A DNA stretch of 64,000 nucleotides. Source: Variovorax sp. Root411 (GTDB taxonomy: Bacteria > Pseudomonadota > Gammaproteobacteria > Burkholderiales > Burkholderiaceae_C). The notes below the pieces were generated by a model. The model was given only the letters and a program-made list of their open reading frames with translations. It did not search any database and had not been told where the DNA came from. The stretch spans positions 187,928-251,927 of the forward strand of contig NZ_LMDW01000001.1 in assembly GCF_001425205.1 (NCBI RefSeq), given 5' to 3'. A program made the position numbers and the translations under genes. Within the stretch, counting starts at the first letter, position 1; every line of letters starts with the position of its first letter. Below, piece after piece: positions 55,962 through 64,000 of the stretch.

Positions 55962-57563
55962 CTACAGCAGGTCCGTAGGCACAAACCACGAGAACAGCAG
56001 CAGCTGCAGCCGCGTCAGCATGCTCGAATCCGGTTCGCTGTCGAGCACCTCGTTGTGGACGTCGCCGGTGCCGATCCACTGCACGTTCTGGCCATCGGGC
56101 TTGAGCACCACGCGGTAGACGCCCTCGATGTCGTCGAGCTGGTAGGCGAAAAGCAGCGCCTGCGTCAGGTCGAAGCTGCGCACGCGTATGCCGAATTCGG
56201 TGTTCAGCCGGGCGGAACGCGGGTCGAGGTTCATGGAACCGAGCAGCACCCACTGGCGGTCGACCAGTGCCAGCTTGGCATGCAGGCGGCCGCGCGCCTT
56301 CTTGAGCAGGTCGCGGAACTGGCCGCTGCGCCGCAGCTGCCGGGTGCTGACTTCGTACAGGTTCACGCCCAGCTTGAGCATGTCGACGCGGTAGCGGTTG
56401 TAGTTGATGTTGACCAGCGGCTCGTCGCTGTCGGCCAGCGAGTTGGTGATGACGGTGATGTTCACGCCGTGCTCGCGCCCCATGCGGATGCGTTCCATGC
56501 CCTCGTCGCCCGGAATGAAATAGGGCGAAATCACGACCACGTTCGACTTGGCCGTGGCCAGCATCTCGTGGAAGCGCTGCGCCAGCGGCTGCGTGGGTTG
56601 CGCCATGACGCCCAGCGCCTTGTTGGGGCTGTCAGCGGAGGCGTGGGCCTCGGCGCGCATCCACTTGACCTCGTCGATGCTGGCGAGCTGCGCGCCCAGC
56701 GGCAGGTCGCCGAGCAGGTCGGTGGGAGGCAGCGGGTCGGGCAGCGGTGCGTGGGCCGGGGAGGTCGCTTCCTCGAAATCGGCTTTCAGCGCCTGCGGCG
56801 TGCTGCTGGTGCCGGCCACCCGCTGCAGGGGGTAGACCACGTCGCTGTTCCAGTAGGTGTCGAAGATGGCGGCCGACTCGGGGACCACCGGGCCGGCCAG
56901 CAGCAGCTCGAAATCGATGAAGTTCGCGCTCTCGCTGCGCAGGAAATACTCGTCGGCCAGGTTGCGGCCGCCCGCGATGGCCATGGCGCCGTCGGCCACG
57001 AACAGCTTGTTGTGCATGCGGTGGTTGAGCCGCCGGAAGTCGGAAAAGAACTCCAGCCACCGTCCGGACGAGTGGTCGCGCGCATTCACGAACGGGTTGA
57101 ACAGCCGGATCTCGGCATTGGGCTCGGCGGCCAGGCCGAGCAGCAGGCGGTCCATGCCGGCCGTGTAGAAGTCGTCGAGCAGCAGCCGCACGCGCACGCC
57201 GCGCCGGGCGGCATTGCGCATTTCGCGCAGCAGCAGGCGGCCGGTCTTGTCGTTGCCGAGCTGATAGGTCTGGATGTCGAGCGACGACTTGGCGTGGCGC
57301 ATCAGCTCCAGCCGGGCGTCGAGCGCAAAAGAGGCCTCGATCAGCGGCCGCATGCTGCTCAGGCCGTCGGGCGGGGAGTCGAGGCTGACGGCGGCGCGGC
57401 CGAGTTCGGTGGCAGGCGAGGCCGCAATGGCCAGCGTCGGCGGCTCGGGCGTGCGTGGCGGGAGGCCGGCGCAGCCGGTCAGTGCAACGACAGCCGCAAG
57501 CACCATCAGCCGCAGAGCCGGACCGCGCAGCGCGGGAAACAGAAAGCCAATGAGCTTGAGCAT
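55962..57563 (-). CDS. phospholipase D-family lipoprotein (cardiolipin synthase C-like)
   Basis: 533-residue PLD-superfamily protein like ClsC/YmdC, which makes cardiolipin from phosphatidylglycerol and phosphatidylethanolamine. Two HKD motifs are present: HNKLFVADGAMAIAGGRN (His174, Lys176, Asp181) and LHAKLALVDRQWVLLGSMN (His418, Lys420, Asp425). A lipoprotein signal LAAVVALTGC ends at Cys31, so it is anchored in a membrane on the periplasmic side. The ATG at 57563 gives a proper signal; an in-frame ATG 40 codons earlier is rejected. No ymdB-like partner is adjacent. Being upstream of the groE promoter on the same strand is probably incidental. Confidence 0.87.
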   Translation of the reverse strand: MLKLIGFLFPALRGPALRLMVLAAVVALTGCAGLPPRTPEPPTLAIAASPATELGRAAVSLDSPPDGLSSMRPLIEASFALDARLELMRHAKSSLDIQTYQLGNDKTGRLLLREMRNAARRGVRVRLLLDDFYTAGMDRLLLGLAAEPNAEIRLFNPFVNARDHSSGRWLEFFSDFRRLNHRMHNKLFVADGAMAIAGGRNLADEYFLRSESANFIDFELLLAGPVVPESAAIFDTYWNSDVVYPLQRVAGTSSTPQALKADFEEATSPAHAPLPDPLPPTDLLGDLPLGAQLASIDEVKWMRAEAHASADSPNKALGVMAQPTQPLAQRFHEMLATAKSNVVVISPYFIPGDEGMERIRMGREHGVNITVITNSLADSDEPLVNINYNRYRVDMLKLGVNLYEVSTRQLRRSGQFRDLLKKARGRLHAKLALVDRQWVLLGSMNLDPRSARLNTEFGIRVRSFDLTQALLFAYQLDDIEGVYRVVLKPDGQNVQWIGTGDVHNEVLDSEPDSSMLTRLQLLLFSWFVPTDLL

Positions 57564-57696
57564 GGGGGCTGCCAACGCACGGGAAGCGTGCGGGCGGCAT
57601 CGTAGCTGGTCCGCCCTAGACCCGCAGACGCAATTTCGCAACGCAACGCCCTTCATCGCAGCCGGTGATTGGGGGAGGCGCAAATAAGTCGCGCAT

Positions 57697-57715
57697 TAAA
57701 ATGCGAATCATTCTT
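57697..57715 (+). promoter_or_regulatory. Fur box upstream of the PepSY / TonB-receptor cluster
   Basis: The core AATGCGAATCATT matches the Fur consensus AATGATAATCATT at 11 of 13 positions (13 of 19 over the full site). It overlaps a CGCATT-AA-AATGCG inverted repeat. Iron-dependent repression of the downstream genes is expected. Confidence 0.65.
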
Positions 57716-57741
57716 GATAACATTTTGAACAAGACCGGAAT

Positions 57742-57852
57742 GAAGAGGTTGGTGGCGCGGCGCCAAGCTGCATTGCGCTCAACATCAACAACGTGACCGA
57801 CAAGGTCTGCTTCAACACCTGCCTGTCGCGCGCGATTGCCAACACAACATGA
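57742..57852 (+). pseudogene. C-terminal remnant of a TonB-dependent siderophore receptor
   Basis: A short open stretch with no start codon encodes ALNINNVTDKVCFNTC followed by LSR, which resembles the penultimate barrel strands of ferric-siderophore receptors (typically LNVNNLFDKxYxxxC). Upstream it runs out at 57718 (TAA in frame) and downstream it stops at 57850-57852, overlapping the PepSY ATG, without the usual final strands and terminal aromatic residue. It therefore looks like a doubly truncated relic left behind the Fur box after deletion of the receptor gene. The match is short, so the call rests on pattern recognition alone. Confidence 0.55.
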
Positions 57853-59039
57853 ACAGCCGAAAAATCAAGACCTGGGCCTGGGTGCACAAGTGGAGCAGCC
57901 TCGTGTGCACGGTGTTCATGCTGCTGCTGTGCATCACGGGCCTGCCGCTGATCTTCCATCACGAGATCGGCCACCTGCTGGGCACCGAGGTCGAGGCGCC
58001 GAAGATGCCGGCCGGCACGCCGCGCGTGAGCCTCGACCGCGTGCTCGACATCGCGAAGTCGAAGCACCCCGGCCGCGTGGTGCAGTTCGTCTCGCAGCCC
58101 GAGGATGACGACGGCCTGTGGTTCGTCACGCTCACGCCCACGCCGCAAGCCACGGAGGACTTCAAATCGGTCGCGATCGACGCGCGCACCGGCAACGTGC
58201 TGGCGCAGCCGAAGTTCGACGAGGGATTCATCTACGTGATGTTCAAACTGCACGTCGACCTGTTCGCGGGATTGGCGGGCAAGCTCTTCCTCGGCTTCAT
58301 GGGCCTGCTGCTGCTGGTGGCCATCGTCTCGGGCGTGGTGCTGTATTCGCCGTTCATGCGCAAGCTCGACTTCGGCACGGTGCGGCGCGAGAAGCGCCCG
58401 CGCCTGAAGTGGCTCGACCTGCACAACCTGCTTGGCATCGTCACGCTGGTGTGGCTGTTCGTCGTGGGCTCCACCGGCATGATCAACACCTGGGCCGACC
58501 TGCTCATCAAGTACTGGCAGTACGACCAGCTCAGCTCGCTGCTCGCGCCCTACAAGAACGAACCCATCGTGGCGGTGAACGAGCGTGCCTCGGTGCAGCG
58601 CTCCATGGACGCGGCGATGCAGCACACGCCCGGCATGAAGCTGTCGTTCATCGCCTTTCCCGGCACGTCGTTCTCGAGCCCGCACCACACGACCTTCTTC
58701 GTGCGCGGCAACGAGCCCTTCACGTCGAAGCTGTTCCAGCCGGTGCTGGTCGATGCCAAGACCGCCGGGGTGACCGCGGCGCCGAAGCTGCCCTGGTACC
58801 TCACGGCGCTGCTGGTGTCGCAGCCGCTGCACTTCGGAGACTACGGCGGCATGCCGATGCAGATCATCTGGGCGCTGCTCGACATCGCGACCATCATCGT
58901 GCTGGGCAGCGGGTTGTACCTGTGGCTCAAGCGGGGCAACCCCGTGCCCGTGTCCCCGAGGGCCGCGGCACATGAAGCGCGCGTCTCCGGCGGCACTGCG
59001 CAACCAGAGCCGGCACCGGCCATGAAGGTGCAGGCATGA
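57849..59039 (+). CDS. PepSY-domain inner-membrane protein (siderophore-uptake associated)
   Basis: 396-residue PepSY-associated TM protein, a family linked to ferric-siderophore reduction or release at the inner membrane. Helices lie at about 15-37 (LVCTVFMLLLCITGLPLIF), 145-165 (GFMGLLLLVAIVSGVVLYS), 195-215 and 340-360. PepSY-like domains lie between helices 1 and 2 and between 3 and 4. Histidines at helix ends (WVHKW, FHHEIGH, LHVDLF, WLDLHNLLG) could bind heme. The start overlaps the receptor remnant. Its stop overlaps the next ATG. Fur control is expected from the upstream box. Confidence 0.87.
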   Translation: MNSRKIKTWAWVHKWSSLVCTVFMLLLCITGLPLIFHHEIGHLLGTEVEAPKMPAGTPRVSLDRVLDIAKSKHPGRVVQFVSQPEDDDGLWFVTLTPTPQATEDFKSVAIDARTGNVLAQPKFDEGFIYVMFKLHVDLFAGLAGKLFLGFMGLLLLVAIVSGVVLYSPFMRKLDFGTVRREKRPRLKWLDLHNLLGIVTLVWLFVVGSTGMINTWADLLIKYWQYDQLSSLLAPYKNEPIVAVNERASVQRSMDAAMQHTPGMKLSFIAFPGTSFSSPHHTTFFVRGNEPFTSKLFQPVLVDAKTAGVTAAPKLPWYLTALLVSQPLHFGDYGGMPMQIIWALLDIATIIVLGSGLYLWLKRGNPVPVSPRAAAHEARVSGGTAQPEPAPAMKVQA

Positions 59040-59224
59040 AGCAGCATCAGAGCTTCTGGCGCATGTGGGGCTGGCCGACGGTGCTGGGCCTGCTGACGAT
59101 TTTCGGTCTGATCTCGGCGCTCTTCAGCGACGGCGGGCTGGGCGACGTGCTGGCCTGGATCACGCTGGGCATCCCGGTCGTGGTGGGCGCCTGGCATGCC
59201 TGGCGCAAGGCGCCGGCCCGCTAG
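59036..59224 (+). CDS. small membrane protein of the PepSY cluster
   Basis: 62-residue hydrophobic protein starting MKQHQSFWRMWGWPTVLG, with two predicted helices (about 12-30 and 37-55) and a basic C-terminus. The ATG overlaps the PepSY stop as ATGA, so it is translationally coupled. Similar tiny membrane proteins often sit behind PepSY genes in iron-uptake loci, but I know of no demonstrated function. The TonB receptor gene follows after 63 bp. Confidence 0.75.
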   Translation: MKQHQSFWRMWGWPTVLGLLTIFGLISALFSDGGLGDVLAWITLGIPVVVGAWHAWRKAPAR

Positions 59225-59287
59225 TTTTCCCTGAGAGTCGCGCCGCCGCGACATGCGCGGCCGGCGTGCCGAAGCAGAATCGGCGCG

Positions 59288-61426
59288 ATGAAACTCGCGC
59301 CCGTCGCCGCCGCCTGCCTTCTCTTGCTGGGTGTTCCGCTGGCCGCGCAGGCCCAGCAGGAGCCGCCGGCCGATCCGGGCGCGCGCGGCGCGCGCCTGCG
59401 CGAGATCACCGTCTCCACGCCGCGCGGCGAGGTCGCGCCCTTCAACGTGCCCGGCTCGGTCGACCGCGTCGACGGCGACGAGATGCGCGAGGGCCGCCTT
59501 CAGGTCAACCTCTCCGAAAGCCTGGGCGCGGTGCCGGGGCTGCAGGTGCAGAACCGACTGAACTACGCGCAGGACCTGCAGCTGTCCATCCGCGGCTTCG
59601 GTGCGCGCTCGACCTTCGGCGTGCGCGGCGTGCGGCTGTACGTCGATGGCATTCCGGCGACCTTGCCCGACGGGCAGGGGCAGACCTCGAACATCGACAT
59701 CGGCTCGCTGGACCGCGTCGAGCTCCTGCGCGGGCCGTTCTCCGCGCTGTACGGCAACTCCTCGGGTGGTGTGCTGCAGGCCTTCACCGCCTCGGGCGAA
59801 GGGCCGCCGCGGCTGTCGTACTCGCTCGCGGGCGGCAGCTTCGGCACCTGGCGGCAGTCGCTGCAGCTCAGTGGATCGCAGGGCGCGGTCGACTACCTGC
59901 TCGACGCCAGCCGCTTCCATACCGACGGGTGGCGCGAACACAGCGCCGCGCGGCGCGACATCGCCAACGGCAAGCTGGGCATCGCGCTGGACAACGGCGA
60001 CAGGCTCACGCTGATCTTCAACAGCGTGCGCATCGACGCGCAGGACCCGCTGGGCCTCACGGCCGACCAGTACGCGCTGGCGCCGCGCAACGCACCGCTG
60101 GCCACGCAGTACGACACGCGCAAGACGGTCGAACAGACGCAGGCCGGCCTGCTGTACGAGCGGCGCATCAACGCAGAACAGGGGCTGCGCCTCATGGTCT
60201 ACGGCGGCGAGCGCAAGACCACGCAGTACCAATCCATTCCGGTGTCGGCGCAGCAGAACCCGCTGCACGCGGGCGGCGTGATCAACCTGTCTCGGCAGTA
60301 CGGTGGTGTCGACATCCGCTGGAATGCCGCGTTGACCTTGGCCGATCGGCCGTTCGACGTGGTGGCCGGCCTGGGCTACGACAGCCTGCGCGAAAAGCGC
60401 CGCGGCTACGAGAACTACCTGGGCCGCGTCGCGGCACCCGTGCTGGGCGTGCAGGGCCGTCTGCGGCGCAACGAGCTCAACGAGGTCTGGAACCTCGACC
60501 CCTACGCGCAGGCCACCTGGCGCTTCACCGAGCGCTGGACGCTCGAAGCCGGCGTGCGCCGCAGCAGCGTGCACTTCGACTCGCAGGACCGCTACATCGT
60601 CGGCACGAACCGCGACGACAGCGGCAGTGCGCGCTACAGCAAGACGCTACCGGTGGCCTCGCTGCGCTACCAGGCGACGCCGGACCTGGCCCTGTACGGC
60701 TCCATCGGCCGCGGCTTCGAGACGCCGACGCTGAACGAACTTTCCTATCGGGCAAACGGCGCGAGCGGGCTCAACTTCGCGCTGCGGCCCGCGGTGAACG
60801 ACAGCATCGAGCTCGGCGCCAAGGCGCGGCTCGCAGGCGGCCTGCTGACGGCAGCGCTGTTCCAGACCCGAACGCGCGACGAGATCGTGACGGACACCAA
60901 CGTCGGCGGCCGCGCCACCTTCCAGAACGCGGGGCGCACGAAGCGCAACGGCTTCGAGCTGGGCTGGCAGCACGAGACCGCGAACCACTGGCGCACGCAA
61001 CTGGCCTACACGTGGCTGGACGCGACCTACCGCGACGCCTTCTGCTCGCCGTCACCGTGCGCGGCGGCCAACACCGTGGCCGCGGGCAACCGCATTCCCG
61101 GTATCGCGCGGCAGTCGCTGTTCGCATCGCTGGGCTGGGTGCCGCCCGAAGGCTGGCGCGCCGGCGTCGAGATGCGCGCGCTGGGGCGCATCCAGGCCAA
61201 CGACGCCAACACCGCAGTGGCCTCGGGCTACGCGGTGGCCGCCGTCTATGCAGGCTATTTGCGGAAGTGGGAGCGCTGGGAGTTCAACGCCTTCGCGCGC
61301 GTCGACAACCTGTTCGACCGGCGGTACGTGGGCTCGGTGATCGTCAATGAAGGCAATGGGCGTTACTACGAGCCCGCGCCGGGGCGCAACTGGACGGTGG
61401 GGTTGAGTGGCGCTTATCGGTTTTGA
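59288..61426 (+). CDS. TonB-dependent outer-membrane receptor
   Basis: 712-residue receptor for active uptake of an iron complex or similar ligand. The signal peptide ends LAAQAQ near 23, followed by a TonB-box-like EITVSTPRG and a plug domain (about 50-165, with LSIRGFGARSTFGVRGVRLYV and RVELLRGPFSALYGNSSGG). The 22-strand barrel includes SIGRGFETPTLNELSY and ends NWTVGLSGAYRF with the terminal phenylalanine. The closest recognisable subgroup is FecA/IutA-like with a DGIPATLPDGQGQTS motif. It follows the PepSY pair, so all are probably in one Fur-controlled unit. The ligand cannot be read. Confidence 0.92.
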   Translation: MKLAPVAAACLLLLGVPLAAQAQQEPPADPGARGARLREITVSTPRGEVAPFNVPGSVDRVDGDEMREGRLQVNLSESLGAVPGLQVQNRLNYAQDLQLSIRGFGARSTFGVRGVRLYVDGIPATLPDGQGQTSNIDIGSLDRVELLRGPFSALYGNSSGGVLQAFTASGEGPPRLSYSLAGGSFGTWRQSLQLSGSQGAVDYLLDASRFHTDGWREHSAARRDIANGKLGIALDNGDRLTLIFNSVRIDAQDPLGLTADQYALAPRNAPLATQYDTRKTVEQTQAGLLYERRINAEQGLRLMVYGGERKTTQYQSIPVSAQQNPLHAGGVINLSRQYGGVDIRWNAALTLADRPFDVVAGLGYDSLREKRRGYENYLGRVAAPVLGVQGRLRRNELNEVWNLDPYAQATWRFTERWTLEAGVRRSSVHFDSQDRYIVGTNRDDSGSARYSKTLPVASLRYQATPDLALYGSIGRGFETPTLNELSYRANGASGLNFALRPAVNDSIELGAKARLAGGLLTAALFQTRTRDEIVTDTNVGGRATFQNAGRTKRNGFELGWQHETANHWRTQLAYTWLDATYRDAFCSPSPCAAANTVAAGNRIPGIARQSLFASLGWVPPEGWRAGVEMRALGRIQANDANTAVASGYAVAAVYAGYLRKWERWEFNAFARVDNLFDRRYVGSVIVNEGNGRYYEPAPGRNWTVGLSGAYRF

Positions 61427-61446
61427 TCGATGTGCTTTCGGGTCAA

Positions 61447-61519
61447 TTCGGGGCGCGATCACGCCGACGGGGGACATTCGCGCAGGGGAGTACCCGGTGG
61501 CCTGTGCACGCACCCCGAA
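61447..61519 (+). repeat. 73-bp intergenic repeat, copy 2
   Basis: Same element and orientation as 49522-49593. It lies between the TonB-receptor stop and the terminator of the convergent importer operon, that is in another intergenic 3' region. The few substitutions (such as C/A and G/C) show divergence but not decay. Confidence 0.75.
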
Positions 61520-61524
61520 CAAAA

Positions 61525-61551
61525 AAACGGCGGGCAAATTGCCCGCCGTTT
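61525..61551 (-). terminator. Bidirectional-type terminator ending the minus-strand importer operon
   Basis: AAACGGCGGGCAA-A-TTGCCCGCCGTTT, a 13-bp perfect stem. On the minus strand it continues into a run of seven T residues, so it mainly ends the permease transcript; on plus it could also stop the TonB-receptor message. Confidence 0.9.
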
Positions 61552-61579
61552 CGCTTCTCGTCCCAGCCGAATCGAACGA

Positions 61580-62455
61580 TCAGAACGCAGCCGGCCGCCA
61601 CTTCAACAGCCGCTTCTCCAGCGAGCTGAGCAGGAAGTCGGCCGCAAGTGCAACAACAGCCAGAACGATCATCGCCGCGAACACGCCGCTTGCATTGAAC
61701 GCGCCTTGGGCGGTAGAGATCAGCAGGCCGATGCCTTCCTTGGCGCCGAGAAACTCGCCCACCACTGCGCCCACGAGCGCGAAGCCGAAGCTCACGTGCA
61801 GGCTCGCAAGAATCCACGACATGGCCGATGGAATGACCACCGACATCGTCACCTGCCGCGGCGAGGCGCCGAGGATCTGCGCGTTTGCGATCATGTACTT
61901 GTCGGCTTCGCGCACGCCCTGGAAGGCGTTGCCGAACACCACGAAGAACACCATCACCACGGCCAGCGCCACCTTCGATGCCATGCCCAGGCCCAGCGCG
62001 ATCACGAAGATCGAACCCAGCACCACGCGGGGGATCGAGTTGGCGATCTGGATGTACAGGCTGAACACGTCCGACAGCAGCTTGTTGCGGCCCAGGATGA
62101 TGCCGCACAGCACGCCGGCGATCGAGCCGATGAGGAAGCCGATCACCGTTTCCTCGAGCGTCACCGCGACCTGCATCCACAGCGAGCCTTGCGAGGTGCC
62201 GTCGCGCATCCACTCCACGAGCTGGTCGTAGATCATCGAAGGCATCGAGTAGAAGAACGGGTCGATCCACTTCAGGCGCGCCGCAATCTCCCAGCCGCCG
62301 AGCGCGACCACCAGCACGATCAGCCGCAGCGCGATGATCATGCGGCGCCGGCCGCGGATGGCCGCCTGCGCGACTTCGGATTCGCGCGCCAGCGCGGCGT
62401 CGCTGAGCGACGAAGGCAGCACGGCTGCCGTGGGGGTGGTGGTGGAAGGCGTCAT
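61580..62455 (-). CDS. ABC transporter permease (SsuC/TauC-like)
   Basis: 291-residue permease of the nitrate/sulfonate/taurine type. The N-terminal 45 residues are polar, then a first helix (ALRLIVLVVALGGWEIA) and five more follow. The cytoplasmic EAA loop is AQILGASPRQVTMSVVIPSA. It is the last gene of a binding protein-ATPase-permease operon read on the minus strand. The ATG at 62453-62455 is 26 bp after the ATPase stop. Substrate could be an aromatic or aliphatic sulfonate, a nitrile or a pyrimidine precursor; the membrane protein does not tell. Confidence 0.88.
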   Translation of the reverse strand: MTPSTTTPTAAVLPSSLSDAALARESEVAQAAIRGRRRMIIALRLIVLVVALGGWEIAARLKWIDPFFYSMPSMIYDQLVEWMRDGTSQGSLWMQVAVTLEETVIGFLIGSIAGVLCGIILGRNKLLSDVFSLYIQIANSIPRVVLGSIFVIALGLGMASKVALAVVMVFFVVFGNAFQGVREADKYMIANAQILGASPRQVTMSVVIPSAMSWILASLHVSFGFALVGAVVGEFLGAKEGIGLLISTAQGAFNASGVFAAMIVLAVVALAADFLLSSLEKRLLKWRPAAF

Positions 62456-62481
62456 GGTTCTTGTCGTCGTGTTCGTTGTGT

Positions 62482-63294
62482 TCACTGGATGACCACTTCT
62501 TCGCGCAGGTCGTCCCAGATGTGCTTCGAGAGCTCGATGAACTGCGGGTCGTACCGCACTTCGGACATGACGCGTGGGCGCGGCAGGTCGATCTCGTACA
62601 CGCGCTTGAGCGTGGCGGGCCGCGCCGACAGCACGAACACGCGGTCGGCCAGCGCGATCGCTTCTTCCAGGTCGTGCGTGACGAACACCACGCTGCCGCC
62701 GTTGCCCGACCACAACTGCAGCAGCTCGTCCTGCATCAGCGTGCGGGTCTGCATGTCGAGCGCCGAGAAGGGCTCGTCCATCAGCAGGATCTCGGGGTTG
62801 TTGATGAAGGTCTGCGCCAGCGCCACGCGCTTGCGCATGCCGCCGGAGAGCTGGTGCGGGTAGTGCTTGCCGAATTTCGACAGGCCCACGCGGTGGATCC
62901 ACTCCTGGGCCAGTTCCATCGCTTCCTTCTTCGGCTTGCCGCGGAACACCGGGCCGGCCGCCACGTTGTCTTCCACGCTGCGCCACGGGAACACCGCGTC
63001 CGCCTGGAACACGAAGCCGATGCGCGGGTCTACGCCGGTCACGGGCTGGCCCATCACCTTGACGTCGCCCACGGTGGGCTTGAGCAGGCCGGTGATCATG
63101 TTGAGCGTGGTCGACTTGCCGCAGCCCGTGGGCCCGACGATGGCGACAAACTCGCCGCGCGCCACCGACATGCTGAAGTTGCGCAGCGCCACGGTGGCGT
63201 TGCCGTCCTGCGAGATGAAGCGCAGCGACACGTCGTTGAAGTCGATGGCCGAGGTCACGGCGCTGTTGCCGCTGGGGGGCGTTCCGTTGCGCAT
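62482..63294 (-). CDS. ABC transporter ATPase (SsuB/TauB-like)
   Basis: About 270 residues. Walker A GPTGCGKST lies near 54-62, the signature LSGGMRKR near 153, Walker B ILLMDEPFSALD after it and the switch histidine in VFVTHDLEEAI. DPRIGFVFQADAVFPWRSV is the Q-loop region. Two starts compete: ATG at 63292-63294, used here, and a GTG at 63298-63300 that overlaps the binding-protein stop as GTGA. Either way the gene is coupled to the upstream binding protein. Confidence 0.9.
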   Translation of the reverse strand: MRNGTPPSGNSAVTSAIDFNDVSLRFISQDGNATVALRNFSMSVARGEFVAIVGPTGCGKSTTLNMITGLLKPTVGDVKVMGQPVTGVDPRIGFVFQADAVFPWRSVEDNVAAGPVFRGKPKKEAMELAQEWIHRVGLSKFGKHYPHQLSGGMRKRVALAQTFINNPEILLMDEPFSALDMQTRTLMQDELLQLWSGNGGSVVFVTHDLEEAIALADRVFVLSARPATLKRVYEIDLPRPRVMSEVRYDPQFIELSKHIWDDLREEVVIQ

Positions 63295-63296
63295 GG

Positions 63297-64000
63297 TCAC
63301 TTCGCCGCCGCTGCCAGGTAGGCGTTGCTGTAGGTCTTCGACAGGTCGATGTTCTTGCTCTTCACGAGCGGCTTGTAGGTGGAGAGAACCTTCAGCACGG
63401 TCTCGGGGCCGCCGGCGGGCATCTTCGCGTCGGTGGTGAACATCGGCAGCGACGCCTTCAACGCCGTCACGTACAACTCCTTGTCGTTGCCGTAGTAGTC
63501 GCGCGGCACCTTCTCGGCGATCTCTTCGGCGCTGTGGGTGTGGATGTATTCCATGGTGCGGGCGAAGGCGTGTGCCAGCTTGGTGGCCTCGGCCTTGTGC
63601 GACTCGGCCCAGGTGTTCTGCACGTAGAGGCTGGCCGCGGGGTACAGGCCGCCGAGCGCCTTGGTGGTGTCTGCCTCGGTGCGCAGATCGACCAGCACCT
63701 TGGCGTCGCCGGTCTTGAGCATCTGCGACACGGTGGGCTCGGTGGTCATGCCGGCCTGGATGCGGTCCTGCTTCATGGCGGCGATGAAGGTGTTGCCGGC
63801 GCCCACTGGCAGCAGCGAGTAGTCCTTCGAGGCCACGCCGGCGCGGTCGGCCAGGTAGCGCGTGAGGAAGTCGGTGGACGAGCCCAGGCCCGTCACGCCC
63901 AGCGTCTTGCCGCCCTTGGCGTCGGCCATGGTCTTGAAGCCCGCGACGGCGGCCTTGGCCGAGACCATTTCGACTTCGCCCGGCACCTTGCAGAACACGG
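63297..64000 (-). CDS. ABC transporter substrate-binding protein (SsuA/TauA/NMT1-like), N-terminus beyond window
   Basis: The last 234 or so residues of a periplasmic binding protein of the nitrate/sulfonate/NMT1 superfamily. Visible parts are KGGKTLGVTGLGSSTDFLTR, the hinge region with GAGNTFIAAMKQDRIQAG, and a C-terminal lobe ending AYLAAAAK. The signal peptide and the first lobe are outside the window, so the true length is unknown. It is the first gene of the operon that continues with the ATPase and permease. The relation to sulfonate or to thiamine-precursor transport cannot be decided from the part seen. Confidence 0.88.
   Translation of the reverse strand, partial: VFCKVPGEVEMVSAKAAVAGFKTMADAKGGKTLGVTGLGSSTDFLTRYLADRAGVASKDYSLLPVGAGNTFIAAMKQDRIQAGMTTEPTVSQMLKTGDAKVLVDLRTEADTTKALGGLYPAASLYVQNTWAESHKAEATKLAHAFARTMEYIHTHSAEEIAEKVPRDYYGNDKELYVTALKASLPMFTTDAKMPAGGPETVLKVLSTYKPLVKSKNIDLSKTYSNAYLAAAAK

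Overview
The window looks like chromosomal DNA of a high-GC betaproteobacterium of the Burkholderiales, most probably Comamonadaceae close to Variovorax. The reasons are the single-subunit porins, the divergent gspC / gspG-to-gspF type II secretion block, Coq7-type ubiquinone synthesis, a Bug-family binding protein, a CIRCE-controlled groESL operon and the intergenic palindromes. The genus is inferred. I see no rRNA, tRNA, CRISPR array, insertion sequence or prophage. No gene-free gap exceeds 300 bases.

Layout. 1-1657: the 3'-truncated coding region of an exported lipoxygenase behind a perfect 20-bp operator-like palindrome. 1771-14027: a cytosolic 5'-nucleotidase and a nearly complete type II secretion system (gspG-H-I-J-K-L-M-N-D-E-F on minus, gspC divergent on plus; no prepilin peptidase gene here). 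14034-16830: ilvA and a lone tyrosine recombinase. 16845-21094: two porin genes flanking an OsmC-family gene and coq7. The left porin has lost its start codon and lies just behind a compact candidate small RNA gene. 21217-28216: a peptide/opine-type ABC importer operon with an embedded M20 amidohydrolase, followed by a Tat-exported extradiol dioxygenase (28294-29214).

29237-39223 is the most interesting metabolic block. zwf is divergent from a binding protein-permease-ATPase operon of the Fbp/Afu type, a HAD phosphatase, a lipocalin, transaldolase and glucose-6-phosphate isomerase. The binding protein resembles the AfuA branch that carries hexose phosphates, so the block may import and burn phosphorylated sugars. 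39366-42837 holds a DUF805 protein, a divergent PdxA paralogue, a Bug receptor and a LysR regulator. 43017-53745 is a polyol (mannitol/arabitol/sorbitol) operon: an ABC importer, two polyol dehydrogenases, an FSA-like aldolase, fructokinase, an AraC regulator and xylulokinase.

53764-57563: groES-groEL under a sigma70-like promoter abutting CIRCE, and a cardiolipin-synthase-like lipoprotein. 57697-61426: a Fur box, a remnant of a siderophore receptor, a PepSY membrane protein, a 62-residue membrane protein and an intact TonB-dependent receptor. 61580-64000: an SsuABC/TauABC-type importer on minus, whose binding protein runs off the window.

All calls rest on reading the sequence and family knowledge; no database search was run.
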